Counted from the stretch's first letter, positions 1-5,623 are shown. The stretch: DNA of 8,427 nucleotides from Parcubacteria group bacterium GW2011_GWA2_47_7 (GCA_000999395.1 LCOM01000029.1:1-8427); one strand, 5' to 3'. Translations and numbers: made by a program. The notes: a model not told the origin generated them from the letters alone.

Positions 1-82
1 TTTTTGAGATTCTCTATTTGGTTTCCAAAACTCCGCGACAATGCCACTGGAAAATTTCGTTCTCCCGCTCTCAATATTTCCC

Positions 83-1324
83 CTATGCATGCTCGTGAGG
101 TAATTCAACAGAGCAAATACTACAAGTCTCACAAATACTATTTCCATTTCTCCAAATCTTCAGCGCTTTTCGAAGTGGTAGGATTTCCGAGAAGGCACGC
201 AAATCTGCAATGCGACGCAGCCACCAACCAAGACGACCGTAAATGCGGACTGGTCCGAGTAATACAGCTGCCCATTTCGGACCCGCCGGAATAGCATTGA
301 TAGGCATAGTTGAGCGATATGGTGAAAAATGAGTACCCCCCCGTATCATTTCGTCGATGATGTCCGCAACATGGTTTCCATCATACGTTGCCGATTGTGC
401 CCACCCGGAAAATTTTGTTGCAGCGCCATCGCCAATGATAAAGACCGTCGGTTCATCTTTGAGTCGCAAATGCTCGTCAACCTCCACCTTCCCCCGTTTA
501 TCGATAGGGAGCCCCCACGCTTCATACATCACATTTGCACGTACTCCGGCAGTCCATATCACCGTGCGTGCCTTCATTTCCATATCTTTCAAAAACACCT
601 CTTCAACTTCTTCGCGCTCGATCGAGCGATTGAGGAATATATTTATACCTAATGCACGAAGGTGAAGCTCAATGGGGTCGGTAAACTCTTTCGGTAACGC
701 AGGGAGTATTTTGGGCGCACCCTCAATGAGCTCGACGGAGACCAGTGTTGGATCGATACCATATTCTTCAGCAAGAGCGCGAGCATAAGCAATCAGCTGT
801 CCGGCTAATTCGACCCCTGTCGCACCGGCACCGATAACGACAAAATTCGCGTCGCAGATCTGCTCCACCTTGTTGGTGAAATCAATCTTGCAAGTGAGTA
901 ATGTCTCTGAAATATGCCGCTTTAAACGAATCGCCTCCGTAATTGATTTCATGCCAAACGAAAATTCCTTGAGTCCGGGAATATTAAAATAGTTTGTTTC
1001 ACTTCCAAGGCCAAGCAAAAGATAATCGTAATGGTATTGAGACCCCGAAGACCCCACGATAGTCTTTGATTCTTTGTGTAACTCGATGATACGATCTTCA
1101 ACGATTTCGATATTTTTTTTGAAAAATATGTTGCGAAGCGGTATGCATACCTCTAACGGAGAACTTCCCGTGACAAGACGATACAATGCAGAGTGATATT
1201 CGAAATGTGGCTTATCATTTACGAGAACAATTTTTACGTTCGGAAGATGTTTTTTTTCCAAACGAAGTGCCGCCGCTATCCCCGCAACTCCCCCTCCCAC
1301 AATAACAATGCGTTTTTCATTCAT
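83..1324 (-). CDS. NDH-2-type FAD-dependent NAD(P)H oxidoreductase
   Basis: A 413-residue flavoprotein of the two-dinucleotide-binding-domain family that includes type II NADH dehydrogenase. Visible motifs are the N-terminal FAD loop G10-G-G12-V-A-G15, the second Rossmann loop G165-A-G167-A-T-G170 followed by V-E172-L-A-G, the segment I-W-T-A-G-V (256-261), and the C-terminal FAD motif I-I-G-D299-G. Length is near the usual 400 or so for NDH-2. The family oxidises NAD(P)H at the inner face of the membrane and reduces a quinone without pumping protons. Here the region where NDH-2 enzymes usually carry an A-Q-x-A-x-Q-Q-like quinone motif reads AQSATYDG (309-316), so the acceptor may differ. The C-terminus has an unusual cluster C398-x2-C401-x2-C404 then H410-x-H412. 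The start is ATG, with no Shine-Dalgarno but a -10-like hexamer 6 bases upstream. It lies 117 bp downstream of dsbB in the same direction. The family call is firm; NDH-2 function itself is inferred. Confidence 0.85.
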   Translation of the reverse strand: MNEKRIVIVGGGVAGIAAALRLEKKHLPNVKIVLVNDKPHFEYHSALYRLVTGSSPLEVCIPLRNIFFKKNIEIVEDRIIELHKESKTIVGSSGSQYHYDYLLLGLGSETNYFNIPGLKEFSFGMKSITEAIRLKRHISETLLTCKIDFTNKVEQICDANFVVIGAGATGVELAGQLIAYARALAEEYGIDPTLVSVELIEGAPKILPALPKEFTDPIELHLRALGINIFLNRSIEREEVEEVFLKDMEMKARTVIWTAGVRANVMYEAWGLPIDKRGKVEVDEHLRLKDEPTVFIIGDGAATKFSGWAQSATYDGNHVADIIDEMIRGGTHFSPYRSTMPINAIPAGPKWAAVLLGPVRIYGRLGWWLRRIADLRAFSEILPLRKALKIWRNGNSICETCSICSVELPHEHA

Positions 1325-1330
1325 CGGAAT

Positions 1331-1336
1331 ATATTA
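1331..1336 (-). promoter_or_regulatory. putative -10 box of the oxidoreductase gene, leaderless arrangement
   Basis: On the minus strand TAATAT ends 6 bases before the ATG at 1324. No convincing -35 hexamer is seen (GGTTTA at about 17 bp spacing is weak). The region is AT-rich, so chance is possible, but the spacing matches that of five other genes in the window. If used, transcription would begin at or next to the start codon. Confidence 0.4.
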
Positions 1337-1413
1337 ACATTTTTTTATAAAAATAAACCCTCAATAAGCACAAAAGCTTTCACATGGAATAATTTCTCAT
1401 GAGATTAATTTTA

Positions 1414-1432
1414 GAATGAATAACATTCATTC
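1414..1432. repeat. perfect inverted repeat, possible operator
   Basis: GAATGAAT and ATTCATTC form a perfect 8-bp inverted repeat around the three bases AAC. It lies 10 bases beyond the dsbB stop and about 80 bases upstream of the oxidoreductase -10 box. On the minus strand it is not followed by a run of T, which argues against an ordinary intrinsic terminator. The shape (two A/T-rich half-sites in a 19-bp palindrome) is like a dimeric repressor site, for example of TetR-type proteins, but no regulator gene is present here. Confidence 0.4.
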
Positions 1433-1441
1433 ACTTGGAGA

Positions 1442-1996
1442 CTACTGTTCGTTTTTGCGAGAGCGAATCGCGAAGTATGAAACAAGCGCGATTACAATAA
1501 AAGCGGTGAGGGCAAACATGGGAATTGTGATGTAGCCATATTCAAATACAAAGATCTTGTCACATGATGGAAGATCGGAAACTGCGGGACACGGAAGTGT
1601 CGTGTGACTGTATGAGGCCAGCATATCTTTTATCCATTGATAGAGCGCAACGCTACCACCGATTAAAGAAAGAAGTAATGTATACACAAAGATATTCCCA
1701 TCCTTGCGATAAAACGCGAGCGCAAAAAGGAACATCATGGGGTACATGAAAATACGCTGTGTCCAACAAAGGATGCACGCGGGAAAGCCCACCACCTCGG
1801 AATAGAGCAGGCTCCCAATCGTTGCCGACGCCGACATCAAGAAGCCAAGAATAAGTGCATGTCGCGCACTCCACCGATAAAGCATTGTTGCAATCGGGTT
1901 TCTCATGAGATACAGAAGGAGAAGCGCTATAAGCAGCACATCCTCAAAGAGCGTACCAAGCGCTATTACTTTTGTGAAAAGTGATCCGAGTTCCAT
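1442..1996 (-). CDS. dsbB: DsbB-family disulfide bond formation protein
   Basis: A 184-residue membrane protein. In DsbB proteins one periplasmic-side cysteine pair takes electrons from a DsbA-like thioredoxin and another passes them to a membrane quinone. The first pair is C74-I-L-C77 in the context F-P-A-C-I-L-C-W, right after a membrane helix, as in DsbB/BdbC. The second pair is C136 (L-P-C-P) and C145 (P-S-C-D), in the loop before the last helix. Membrane helices appear at about 8-30, 46-66, 82-96, 101-121 and 157-176. The one at 8-30 is additional to the usual four, so the N-terminus would lie on the opposite side unless it is a re-entrant or peripheral segment. The ATG follows the stop of the upstream thioredoxin-like gene after 5 bases, so the two are surely co-transcribed and are the natural donor-acceptor pair. 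The stop is TAG. Confidence 0.9.
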   Translation of the reverse strand: MELGSLFTKVIALGTLFEDVLLIALLLLYLMRNPIATMLYRWSARHALILGFLMSASATIGSLLYSEVVGFPACILCWTQRIFMYPMMFLFALAFYRKDGNIFVYTLLLSLIGGSVALYQWIKDMLASYSHTTLPCPAVSDLPSCDKIFVFEYGYITIPMFALTAFIVIALVSYFAIRSRKNEQ

Positions 1997-2001
1997 AAAG
2001 A

Positions 2002-2493
2002 TTATATTACTAATTCAGGCGGTGTCTGTTCAGCGGGTATTTTGGGGGATGTCGTAGTATCGCTCGTAGTACCGCTAACTGCACCGGGTGTCGGATCAGT
2101 ACAACCCGTTTTTTCCGCGAGAGACGAGAACGACTGTTCACCGGTTACCAAGGTACCATCAGCAAATATCCACGTTGGGTAACTCTGGACACCCTTCGCC
2201 TTACAAACAGCCAACTGGCTATTCCCGTCTGGAGTTGAACATTCAACATATTTTATCTCTGAAACAGCAGAACCGAAGAGCGCCTTTTGAGCCAGGCAGT
2301 GAGGACACCAGAACGCCCCATAAAACACGGCATTTTTTTCACTTAAGCATTGTGCAAATTGAACGACCTCAATCGATGCAGTAACGGTCTGGCTCTCCTT
2401 TGGAGTAACACCACTTCCATTTGTCGCATAAAGCATAACTCCGATAGCGAGAAGGAGCACAATAATTCCTCCGATAATACTTTTGTCATTCAT
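2002..2493 (-). CDS. membrane-anchored thioredoxin/DsbA-like protein (VKOR-type thioredoxin domain)
   Basis: A 163-residue exported thiol-disulfide protein. Residues 6-23 form a single hydrophobic segment after a short polar start, acting as an uncleaved anchor or signal. Residues about 41-131 are a thioredoxin fold with active site W-C63-P-H-C66 and a cis-proline loop S-Y-P106-T-W. The CPHC dipeptide is that of oxidising DsbA-type proteins. From memory of the family, the surrounding pattern (F-Y-G-A-F-W-C-P-H-C, then Y-V-E-C, C-K-x-K-G, Y-P-T-W, G-E-Q-S) resembles the thioredoxin domain fused to VKOR in many bacteria. Extra cysteines at C49, C85, C97 and C131 could form structural disulfides. 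The tail from 132 is rich in Thr, Pro and Ser and probably disordered. It starts 20 bases after the upstream gene and ends 5 bases before dsbB, which should reoxidise it. It has no clear Shine-Dalgarno. Confidence 0.85.
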   Translation of the reverse strand: MNDKSIIGGIIVLLLAIGVMLYATNGSGVTPKESQTVTASIEVVQFAQCLSEKNAVFYGAFWCPHCLAQKALFGSAVSEIKYVECSTPDGNSQLAVCKAKGVQSYPTWIFADGTLVTGEQSFSSLAEKTGCTDPTPGAVSGTTSDTTTSPKIPAEQTPPELVI

Positions 2494-2513
2494 AATGAAT
2501 ATATTTATGTTTT

Positions 2514-3560
2514 TTAATCAAGTTTGTGAGTAAATCGCGCAAGCCCCTTCTTTTCATTTTTGAGAAAATCAAAAAATTGTTTCTCACTGAGGAAGGAACG
2601 ATCATAATAGTATATGAGGAACGGACTAACAAGCTTCGACGGATAGATAATCCATGCCTCTTTGTTAGTCTCATGCGCCTCACGCAATTCATTAACGACA
2701 CCAGGACTTGCTGCGGCCTTCGGGAAAAAAACGATAATGCGTTTTGACTGATGCAGAAGAATATCGAGGTCGATCTTCACGAGCTGATAAGAATTTGTAT
2801 ACTCAGTGTTGTTTTTGCGCGAAAGCGCCTGATTCACCTCCGGAATCTTCCCCTTCGTAATCATCGGAACAAATACCACAAAATATTCTTCGAGCTTCTT
2901 GATGAAATTATCAATCTTTTTTCTGTTCGGCTCATCCATGACATGTGTCATCGGCATCGAAATATAGGTCGTCTCCATCTCCGGGACAAAAGCGAGTTTA
3001 TAGAGCGTGCACATGCGTTGCAAATTATAGAAAGCGTAATATTTACACTTCAGTAATTCCGCCCATGTCGCAATGACTTCTGTCTCGACATTTTGCCAGA
3101 GCGACACTTCCTGTTCAGTGAGACGCTCCCGCTTCCACTGGTCGCGATCCTTGAGCGTCTCCACGATGTCCACCGGGTCGCGCATGATGGTAATAAACAT
3201 CTCGGGTTTGAACCGACTAATGTAATGATGGTCAAATGAATGATGAAATGTTTTTTTCCAATAGAAAAAAGCATGGATGGAAACGATGATTACGTCGTAG
3301 TTTTTGTGGTCATCTTTAAAATTGCGCAAAATACTCTCATAGACACCGCCACGCAAGGCCTGCATTGTGTGCTTGTTAGTATTTAAAATATTTTTCGACG
3401 ATATATTCAACCCGTCGCGCTTCGCACGCTCGAGCATGAGTTGCCCCACATGATATACCTTCACCTTTTTTCCAAGTTTGCGAGAATACTCCACAAACTG
3501 GTCGAGGTATTCCTTTCTCCTGCTCCCCGAAATCCCCGTACAAATAATTACTTTTGCCAT
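2514..3560 (-). CDS. adenylate-kinase-like P-loop domain fused to a nucleoside 2-deoxyribosyltransferase-like domain
   Basis: A 348-residue soluble protein with two recognisable parts. Residues 1-185 begin with a beta strand and a P-loop-like turn G9-I-S-G12-S-R-R15-K, like the G-x-P-G-S-G-K of NMP kinases but with Arg where the Walker A lysine belongs (K16 is one step on). Later segments fit a kinase-like fold: V-I-I-V-S at 90-94, I-M-R-D-P at 125-129, and a charged stretch to 147. Residues about 197-310 match the nucleoside 2-deoxyribosyltransferase pattern: Y199-I-S-M-P-M-T at the first strand, then S-K-R-I-I-V-F-F-P, then S285-P-G287-V-V-N-E291-L with Glu at the family's catalytic position. 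That family cuts or exchanges the N-glycosidic bond of deoxynucleosides or dNMPs. I chose the ATG at 3560 because the P-loop strand begins there and a promoter lies just before it; a TTG six codons upstream overlaps that promoter. Substrate and role are unknown. Confidence 0.65.
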   Translation of the reverse strand: MAKVIICTGISGSRRKEYLDQFVEYSRKLGKKVKVYHVGQLMLERAKRDGLNISSKNILNTNKHTMQALRGGVYESILRNFKDDHKNYDVIIVSIHAFFYWKKTFHHSFDHHYISRFKPEMFITIMRDPVDIVETLKDRDQWKRERLTEQEVSLWQNVETEVIATWAELLKCKYYAFYNLQRMCTLYKLAFVPEMETTYISMPMTHVMDEPNRKKIDNFIKKLEEYFVVFVPMITKGKIPEVNQALSRKNNTEYTNSYQLVKIDLDILLHQSKRIIVFFPKAAASPGVVNELREAHETNKEAWIIYPSKLVSPFLIYYYDRSFLSEKQFFDFLKNEKKGLARFTHKLD

Positions 3561-3566
3561 GTCATC

Positions 3567-3595
3567 ATCGTATACCAAACGATGTCTGGGGTCAA
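3567..3595 (-). promoter_or_regulatory. promoter of the kinase-like/deoxyribosyltransferase-like operon
   Basis: On the minus strand a -35 box TTGACC (3595-3590) is followed after 17 bases by TACGAT (3572-3567). A shifted reading TATACG, preceded by TGG, would be an extended -10. The hexamer ends 6 bases before the ATG at 3560, predicting a leaderless mRNA for the operon that continues into the thioredoxin-like and dsbB genes. This is the best-matched two-box promoter of the leaderless type in the window. Confidence 0.55.
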
Positions 3596-3761
3596 AAATA
3601 TATTATCGCATCTGAGCTCTCGGTTCGCCCGATGGCCAATAAAAAAGTCGACGGATTGAATTGCGTCATGATAGCAACAAACTGGGGCACCCCTAACGGT
3701 AAATACAACCCATGTGGGCGTATGTCAAACACAATCCCCATATACTGAAATATGCGGGACA

Positions 3762-3770
3762 TGATATACT
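3762..3770 (+). promoter_or_regulatory. extended -10 promoter of the response-regulator pair
   Basis: TGATATACT is an extended -10 (TGnTATACT) ending 8 bases before the ATG at 3779. No good -35 is seen at the expected distance, which an extended -10 can tolerate. There is no Shine-Dalgarno before the ATG. The mRNA would start at or within a base or two of the start codon. Confidence 0.5.
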
Positions 3771-3778
3771 CTTCCCAT

Positions 3779-4162
3779 ATGACTGAACAATCGATTCTCG
3801 TTGTTGAAGACAGCGAGGCACTGAAGAAGGTGTTGGCGGAAATGCTACGAAACGAAAAATATATCGCCTACGAAGCAGGTGGCGGGGAGGAAGGAATGCG
3901 TCTCGCGCTCGAAAAAAAGCCGGATTTGATCATCACCGATGTGGTTATGTTTCCCATGGATGGTCTTGAAATGACGAAACAGATACGACAATCAGGAGAT
4001 TGGGGCAAGGGGGTGCATATCATTGCACTGACCAATCAAAATAGCGCTGAAGAGGAAGGTCGACTCACAGAACTCAATCTTACCGCATATCTTATCAAGG
4101 CGGATACGAGTCTCGAAGAAGTAGTAAATCAAGTTAAGGCTGTACTCAAAAAGAAAAAATAA
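3779..4162 (+). CDS. single-domain response regulator (CheY-like receiver), first of a pair
   Basis: A 127-residue stand-alone receiver domain with no output domain. It has the acidic pocket E10-D11, the phosphoacceptor D54 in L-I-I-T-D-V-V-M, the switch threonine T85 (A-L-T-N) and the conserved lysine K107 (L-I-K). Such proteins take a phosphoryl group from a histidine kinase and signal by binding a partner. The conserved proline after the phosphosite is displaced by one (M-F-P-M-D-G instead of M-P-x-M-D-G). The ATG at 3779 was preferred over one nine codons upstream because the longer form would add residues outside the fold and its coding sequence would contain the promoter. The stop is 7 bases before the second receiver. 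No histidine kinase is in the window, so the partner is unknown. Confidence 0.9.
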   Translation: MTEQSILVVEDSEALKKVLAEMLRNEKYIAYEAGGGEEGMRLALEKKPDLIITDVVMFPMDGLEMTKQIRQSGDWGKGVHIIALTNQNSAEEEGRLTELNLTAYLIKADTSLEEVVNQVKAVLKKKK

Positions 4163-4169
4163 TACCCAT

Positions 4170-4562
4170 ATGGAATTAAAAAAGACAATCCTTATAGTAG
4201 AAGATGACGTTGCCCTTCGAAAAGTACTCGTGGACAAACTGACAGCAGAAAATTTTGAAGTACTTGAGGCAGTCGACGGTGTAGATGGCCTTCATGTCGC
4301 GTTTGATAAACATCCCTCCCTTATTTTGCTCGATATTTTTATGCCACGAATGGATGGTATTACGATGCTCTCAAATCTGCGCAGCAGAGATGCGTGGGGA
4401 AAGCATGTCTCCGTCATCGTGCTCACAAATTCAACAGATGCGATGACCATTGCTCGTGTTTCAAGTTTCGAAGAAACTGATTTCCTTATCAAAAGCGAGT
4501 GGAGTCTCGAAGCAATCGTTGCGAAAATACGCGAAAAGTTGGCACACAAGATAGCGGAATAA
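4170..4562 (+). CDS. single-domain response regulator (CheY-like receiver), second of a pair
   Basis: A 130-residue receiver domain with E11-D12-D13, phosphoacceptor D55 in L-L-D-I-F-M-P-R-M-D-G, T86 (V-L-T-N) and K108 (L-I-K). All key residues are canonical. It shares the general plan of the upstream protein, including a W-G-K loop before the fourth strand (residues 76-78 here, 75-77 there), pointing to an old tandem duplication. Both genes also share the bases CCCATATG around the start. The gap is 7 bases, so the two are co-transcribed, although an AATAAT hexamer 6 bases before this ATG might act as an internal start. No Shine-Dalgarno is seen. A strong terminator follows 14 bases after the stop. 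The two may receive phosphate from one kinase and act as alternative outputs or a phosphate sink, which is inference. Confidence 0.9.
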   Translation: MELKKTILIVEDDVALRKVLVDKLTAENFEVLEAVDGVDGLHVAFDKHPSLILLDIFMPRMDGITMLSNLRSRDAWGKHVSVIVLTNSTDAMTIARVSSFEETDFLIKSEWSLEAIVAKIREKLAHKIAE

Positions 4563-4576
4563 AAAATATAATGAAT

Positions 4577-4609
4577 AACCACCTTTCCGCAAGGAAGAGG
4601 TGGTTTTTT
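4577..4609 (+). terminator. intrinsic terminator of the response-regulator operon
   Basis: The left arm AACCACCT plus TTCC (4577-4588) pairs with GGAA plus AGGTGGTT (4593-4605) around a GCAA tetraloop of the GNRA type. There is a single bulged G at 4597, and the T-run starts at the end of the right arm (4604-4609). It is a textbook rho-independent terminator. Confidence 0.93.
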
Positions 4610-4675
4610 CTTTGTGTCCAATAAAAACGGAATCAAAACGCACAGAGAACAATGGACTGGACGAAGTATACATCA

Positions 4676-4709
4676 TTGAACAAGTTTAAAATAGGAGTAT
4701 GTGTATAAT
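4676..4709 (+). promoter_or_regulatory. possible second, upstream promoter for the Nudix gene
   Basis: A perfect -10 consensus TATAAT lies at 4704-4709, with TTGAAC at 4676-4681. The 22-base spacing is too long for a normal pair, so the -35 match may be chance. If the -10 is used, a transcript starting near 4716 would have a leader of about 115 bases before the Nudix ATG. That leader contains a 14-bp palindrome but no riboswitch I recognise. The rest of the 4610-4830 gap shows no gene. Confidence 0.35.
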
Positions 4710-4786
4710 ATTGCCAAATAACCCTTTGTTTGCCTTCATCTATTTTTTTCTTTTGAAGTTATCCCCACCCTATCCTCAGTTCGAGA

Positions 4787-4800
4787 ATCTTCATGAAGAT
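4787..4800. repeat. perfect 14-bp palindrome before the Nudix promoter
   Basis: ATCTTCATGAAGAT reads the same on both strands. It lies 18 bases upstream of the putative -10 at 4819 and so covers the -35 position. This is a typical place for a repressor or an activator dimer. The regulator is not identifiable from the window. Confidence 0.45.
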
Positions 4801-4815
4801 GAAAATGCGCCGTCC

Positions 4816-4824
4816 TGATACAAT
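4816..4824 (+). promoter_or_regulatory. extended -10 promoter of the Nudix gene, leaderless arrangement
   Basis: TGATACAAT is an extended -10 (TGnTACAAT) ending 6 bases before the ATG at 4831. No clear -35 hexamer is present; the 14-bp palindrome occupies that place. There is no Shine-Dalgarno. Confidence 0.5.
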
Positions 4825-4830
4825 AGATAT

Positions 4831-5250
4831 ATGATCCAAATCGCAGGAGGAGTCGTTTGGAACAAAGATAAGGGAATTGTCGTGGTCAACCAAAACCACA
4901 ATTCTTGGTCGCTGCCAAAAGGACACATCGAGCCGGGAGAGGATGCCCTCCCTGCCGCCACCCGTGAGATTCGTGAAGAATCAGGAATCCCCGAGGACTC
5001 CTTAATGCTCGTGAAGGAGATTGCTCATTATACGCGCAAGCGGATGAAGCTGCGCGATGGAGACACTGACGAATTTCGTGACATAACGCTTTATTTATTT
5101 GAAACCGCATGGGACGACCTGCGCCCTGAAGACCCAATGAATCCTGAGGCACTGTGGATTCCACCATCCGCTGTCCCCGACATACTCACCAATCCTATTG
5201 ATAAAAAAGAGTTTGCGCGTATTATAGCGACAGGGATTTTTATTCGCTAA
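4831..5250 (+). CDS. Nudix hydrolase (MutT/Ap4A hydrolase-like)
   Basis: A 139-residue Nudix protein. The Nudix box G-x5-E-x7-R-E-U-x-E-E-x-G-U is complete at residues 31-53: G31, E37, R45, E46, I47, E49, E50, G52, I53. The glutamates bind the catalytic Mg2+ ions. It is introduced by W-S-L-P-K, as in MutT and Ap4A hydrolase branches. Nudix enzymes split nucleoside diphosphates linked to another group (damaged NTPs, dinucleoside polyphosphates, NDP-sugars, RNA caps); the substrate here cannot be told from the sequence. The single-domain length of about 140 is normal. The start is fixed by the first strand (M-I-Q-I-A-G-G-V-V) and the -10 box just ahead of it. It is a single gene or first of a pair with the unrecognised gene after it, and ends in TAA. 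Confidence 0.92.
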   Translation: MIQIAGGVVWNKDKGIVVVNQNHNSWSLPKGHIEPGEDALPAATREIREESGIPEDSLMLVKEIAHYTRKRMKLRDGDTDEFRDITLYLFETAWDDLRPEDPMNPEALWIPPSAVPDILTNPIDKKEFARIIATGIFIR

Positions 5251-5325
5251 TAATATTGTCGTGAGTCCTGAAATAGCATCAAGCCCTGACGACAGGTTGA
5301 TTGATCATAATTTTATCACACTATC

Positions 5326-5333
5326 GGAGGTGA
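5326..5333 (+). promoter_or_regulatory. strong Shine-Dalgarno that sets the start at 5339
   Basis: GGAGGTGA is an 8-base uninterrupted match to the usual 16S rRNA 3' end complement, with GGAGG ending 8 bases before the ATG at 5339. It decides the start against an in-frame GTG at 5261 that has no ribosome binding site. Confidence 0.75.
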
Positions 5334-5338
5334 ATGAT

Positions 5339-5623
5339 ATGGATGAATCCTCTTGGGTTAAATTAAAATTAGAAATGCAGGATTTTTTGTGTCGTACAGA
5401 AAATCTGGATAATCCAGCTTTTACTGATGATGAAGTGGCTGCATGGATTGCCACAAACAGCGAAACGTTCAACAAGTTTTACCAAGCAATGCGCGCCGAA
5501 AAACCCGAACAGCTCATCGGCTGGTGGAAAAATGTGATGGATGAGGACAATCTGAACGACGGCGATTTTATTGGAGAATGGAGCAAATTCAAAGTGGAAT
5601 ACGGCCCAAGACTAATAAATTAG
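5339..5623 (+). CDS. unrecognised small acidic protein
   Basis: A 94-residue protein that I do not recognise. It has no signal peptide, no membrane segment and a single cysteine (C18). It is rich in Asp, Glu, Asn and Trp (W6, W36, W62, W63, W81), and predicted mostly helical by eye, with F-L-C-R, A-A-W-I, G-W-W-K-N-V-M and G-E-W-S-K-F as the more hydrophobic stretches. A soluble protein with a small helical domain is likely. The reading frame stays open upstream to a GTG at 5261, 10 bases after the Nudix stop, which would give 120 residues; I prefer 5339 because of the strong Shine-Dalgarno and because the extra 26 residues look unstructured. It could be co-transcribed with the Nudix gene. 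It ends 6 bases before a strong terminator. Confidence 0.65.
   Translation: MDESSWVKLKLEMQDFLCRTENLDNPAFTDDEVAAWIATNSETFNKFYQAMRAEKPEQLIGWWKNVMDEDNLNDGDFIGEWSKFKVEYGPRLIN

Noticed and set aside
1..82. Possible next minus-strand gene after the oxidoreductase
   Set aside because: Two frames are open to the window edge but neither has an ATG, ribosome binding site or recognisable motif in the 82 bases. Nothing can be supported.
4..294. Plus-strand open frame at the left edge
   Set aside because: It runs antisense to the oxidoreductase gene over most of its length, and its translation shows no domain, so it is a shadow.
3618..3640. GGTTCGCCC resembling a tRNA T-arm
   Set aside because: It lacks the TTCRA core, and no acceptor, D-arm or anticodon stem of a tRNA can be laid out around it.
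3632..3748. 38-codon plus-strand ORF in the gap between the divergent kinase-like and receiver genes
   Set aside because: It has no Shine-Dalgarno, no promoter close by, ends in TGA unlike all real genes here, and its product has no recognisable feature. The 3596-3740 stretch shows no tRNA or riboswitch that I could identify.
4759..4767. TTATCCCCA, one mismatch from a DnaA box
   Set aside because: It is a single near-match with no cluster of boxes, no AT-rich unwinding region and no dnaA or dnaN gene, so an origin is not supported.
5261..5338. GTG start adding 26 residues to the 94-residue protein
   Set aside because: It has no ribosome binding site, whereas the ATG at 5339 has an 8-base Shine-Dalgarno. 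It is kept as an alternative because an AATAAT hexamer lies 6 bases before the GTG.
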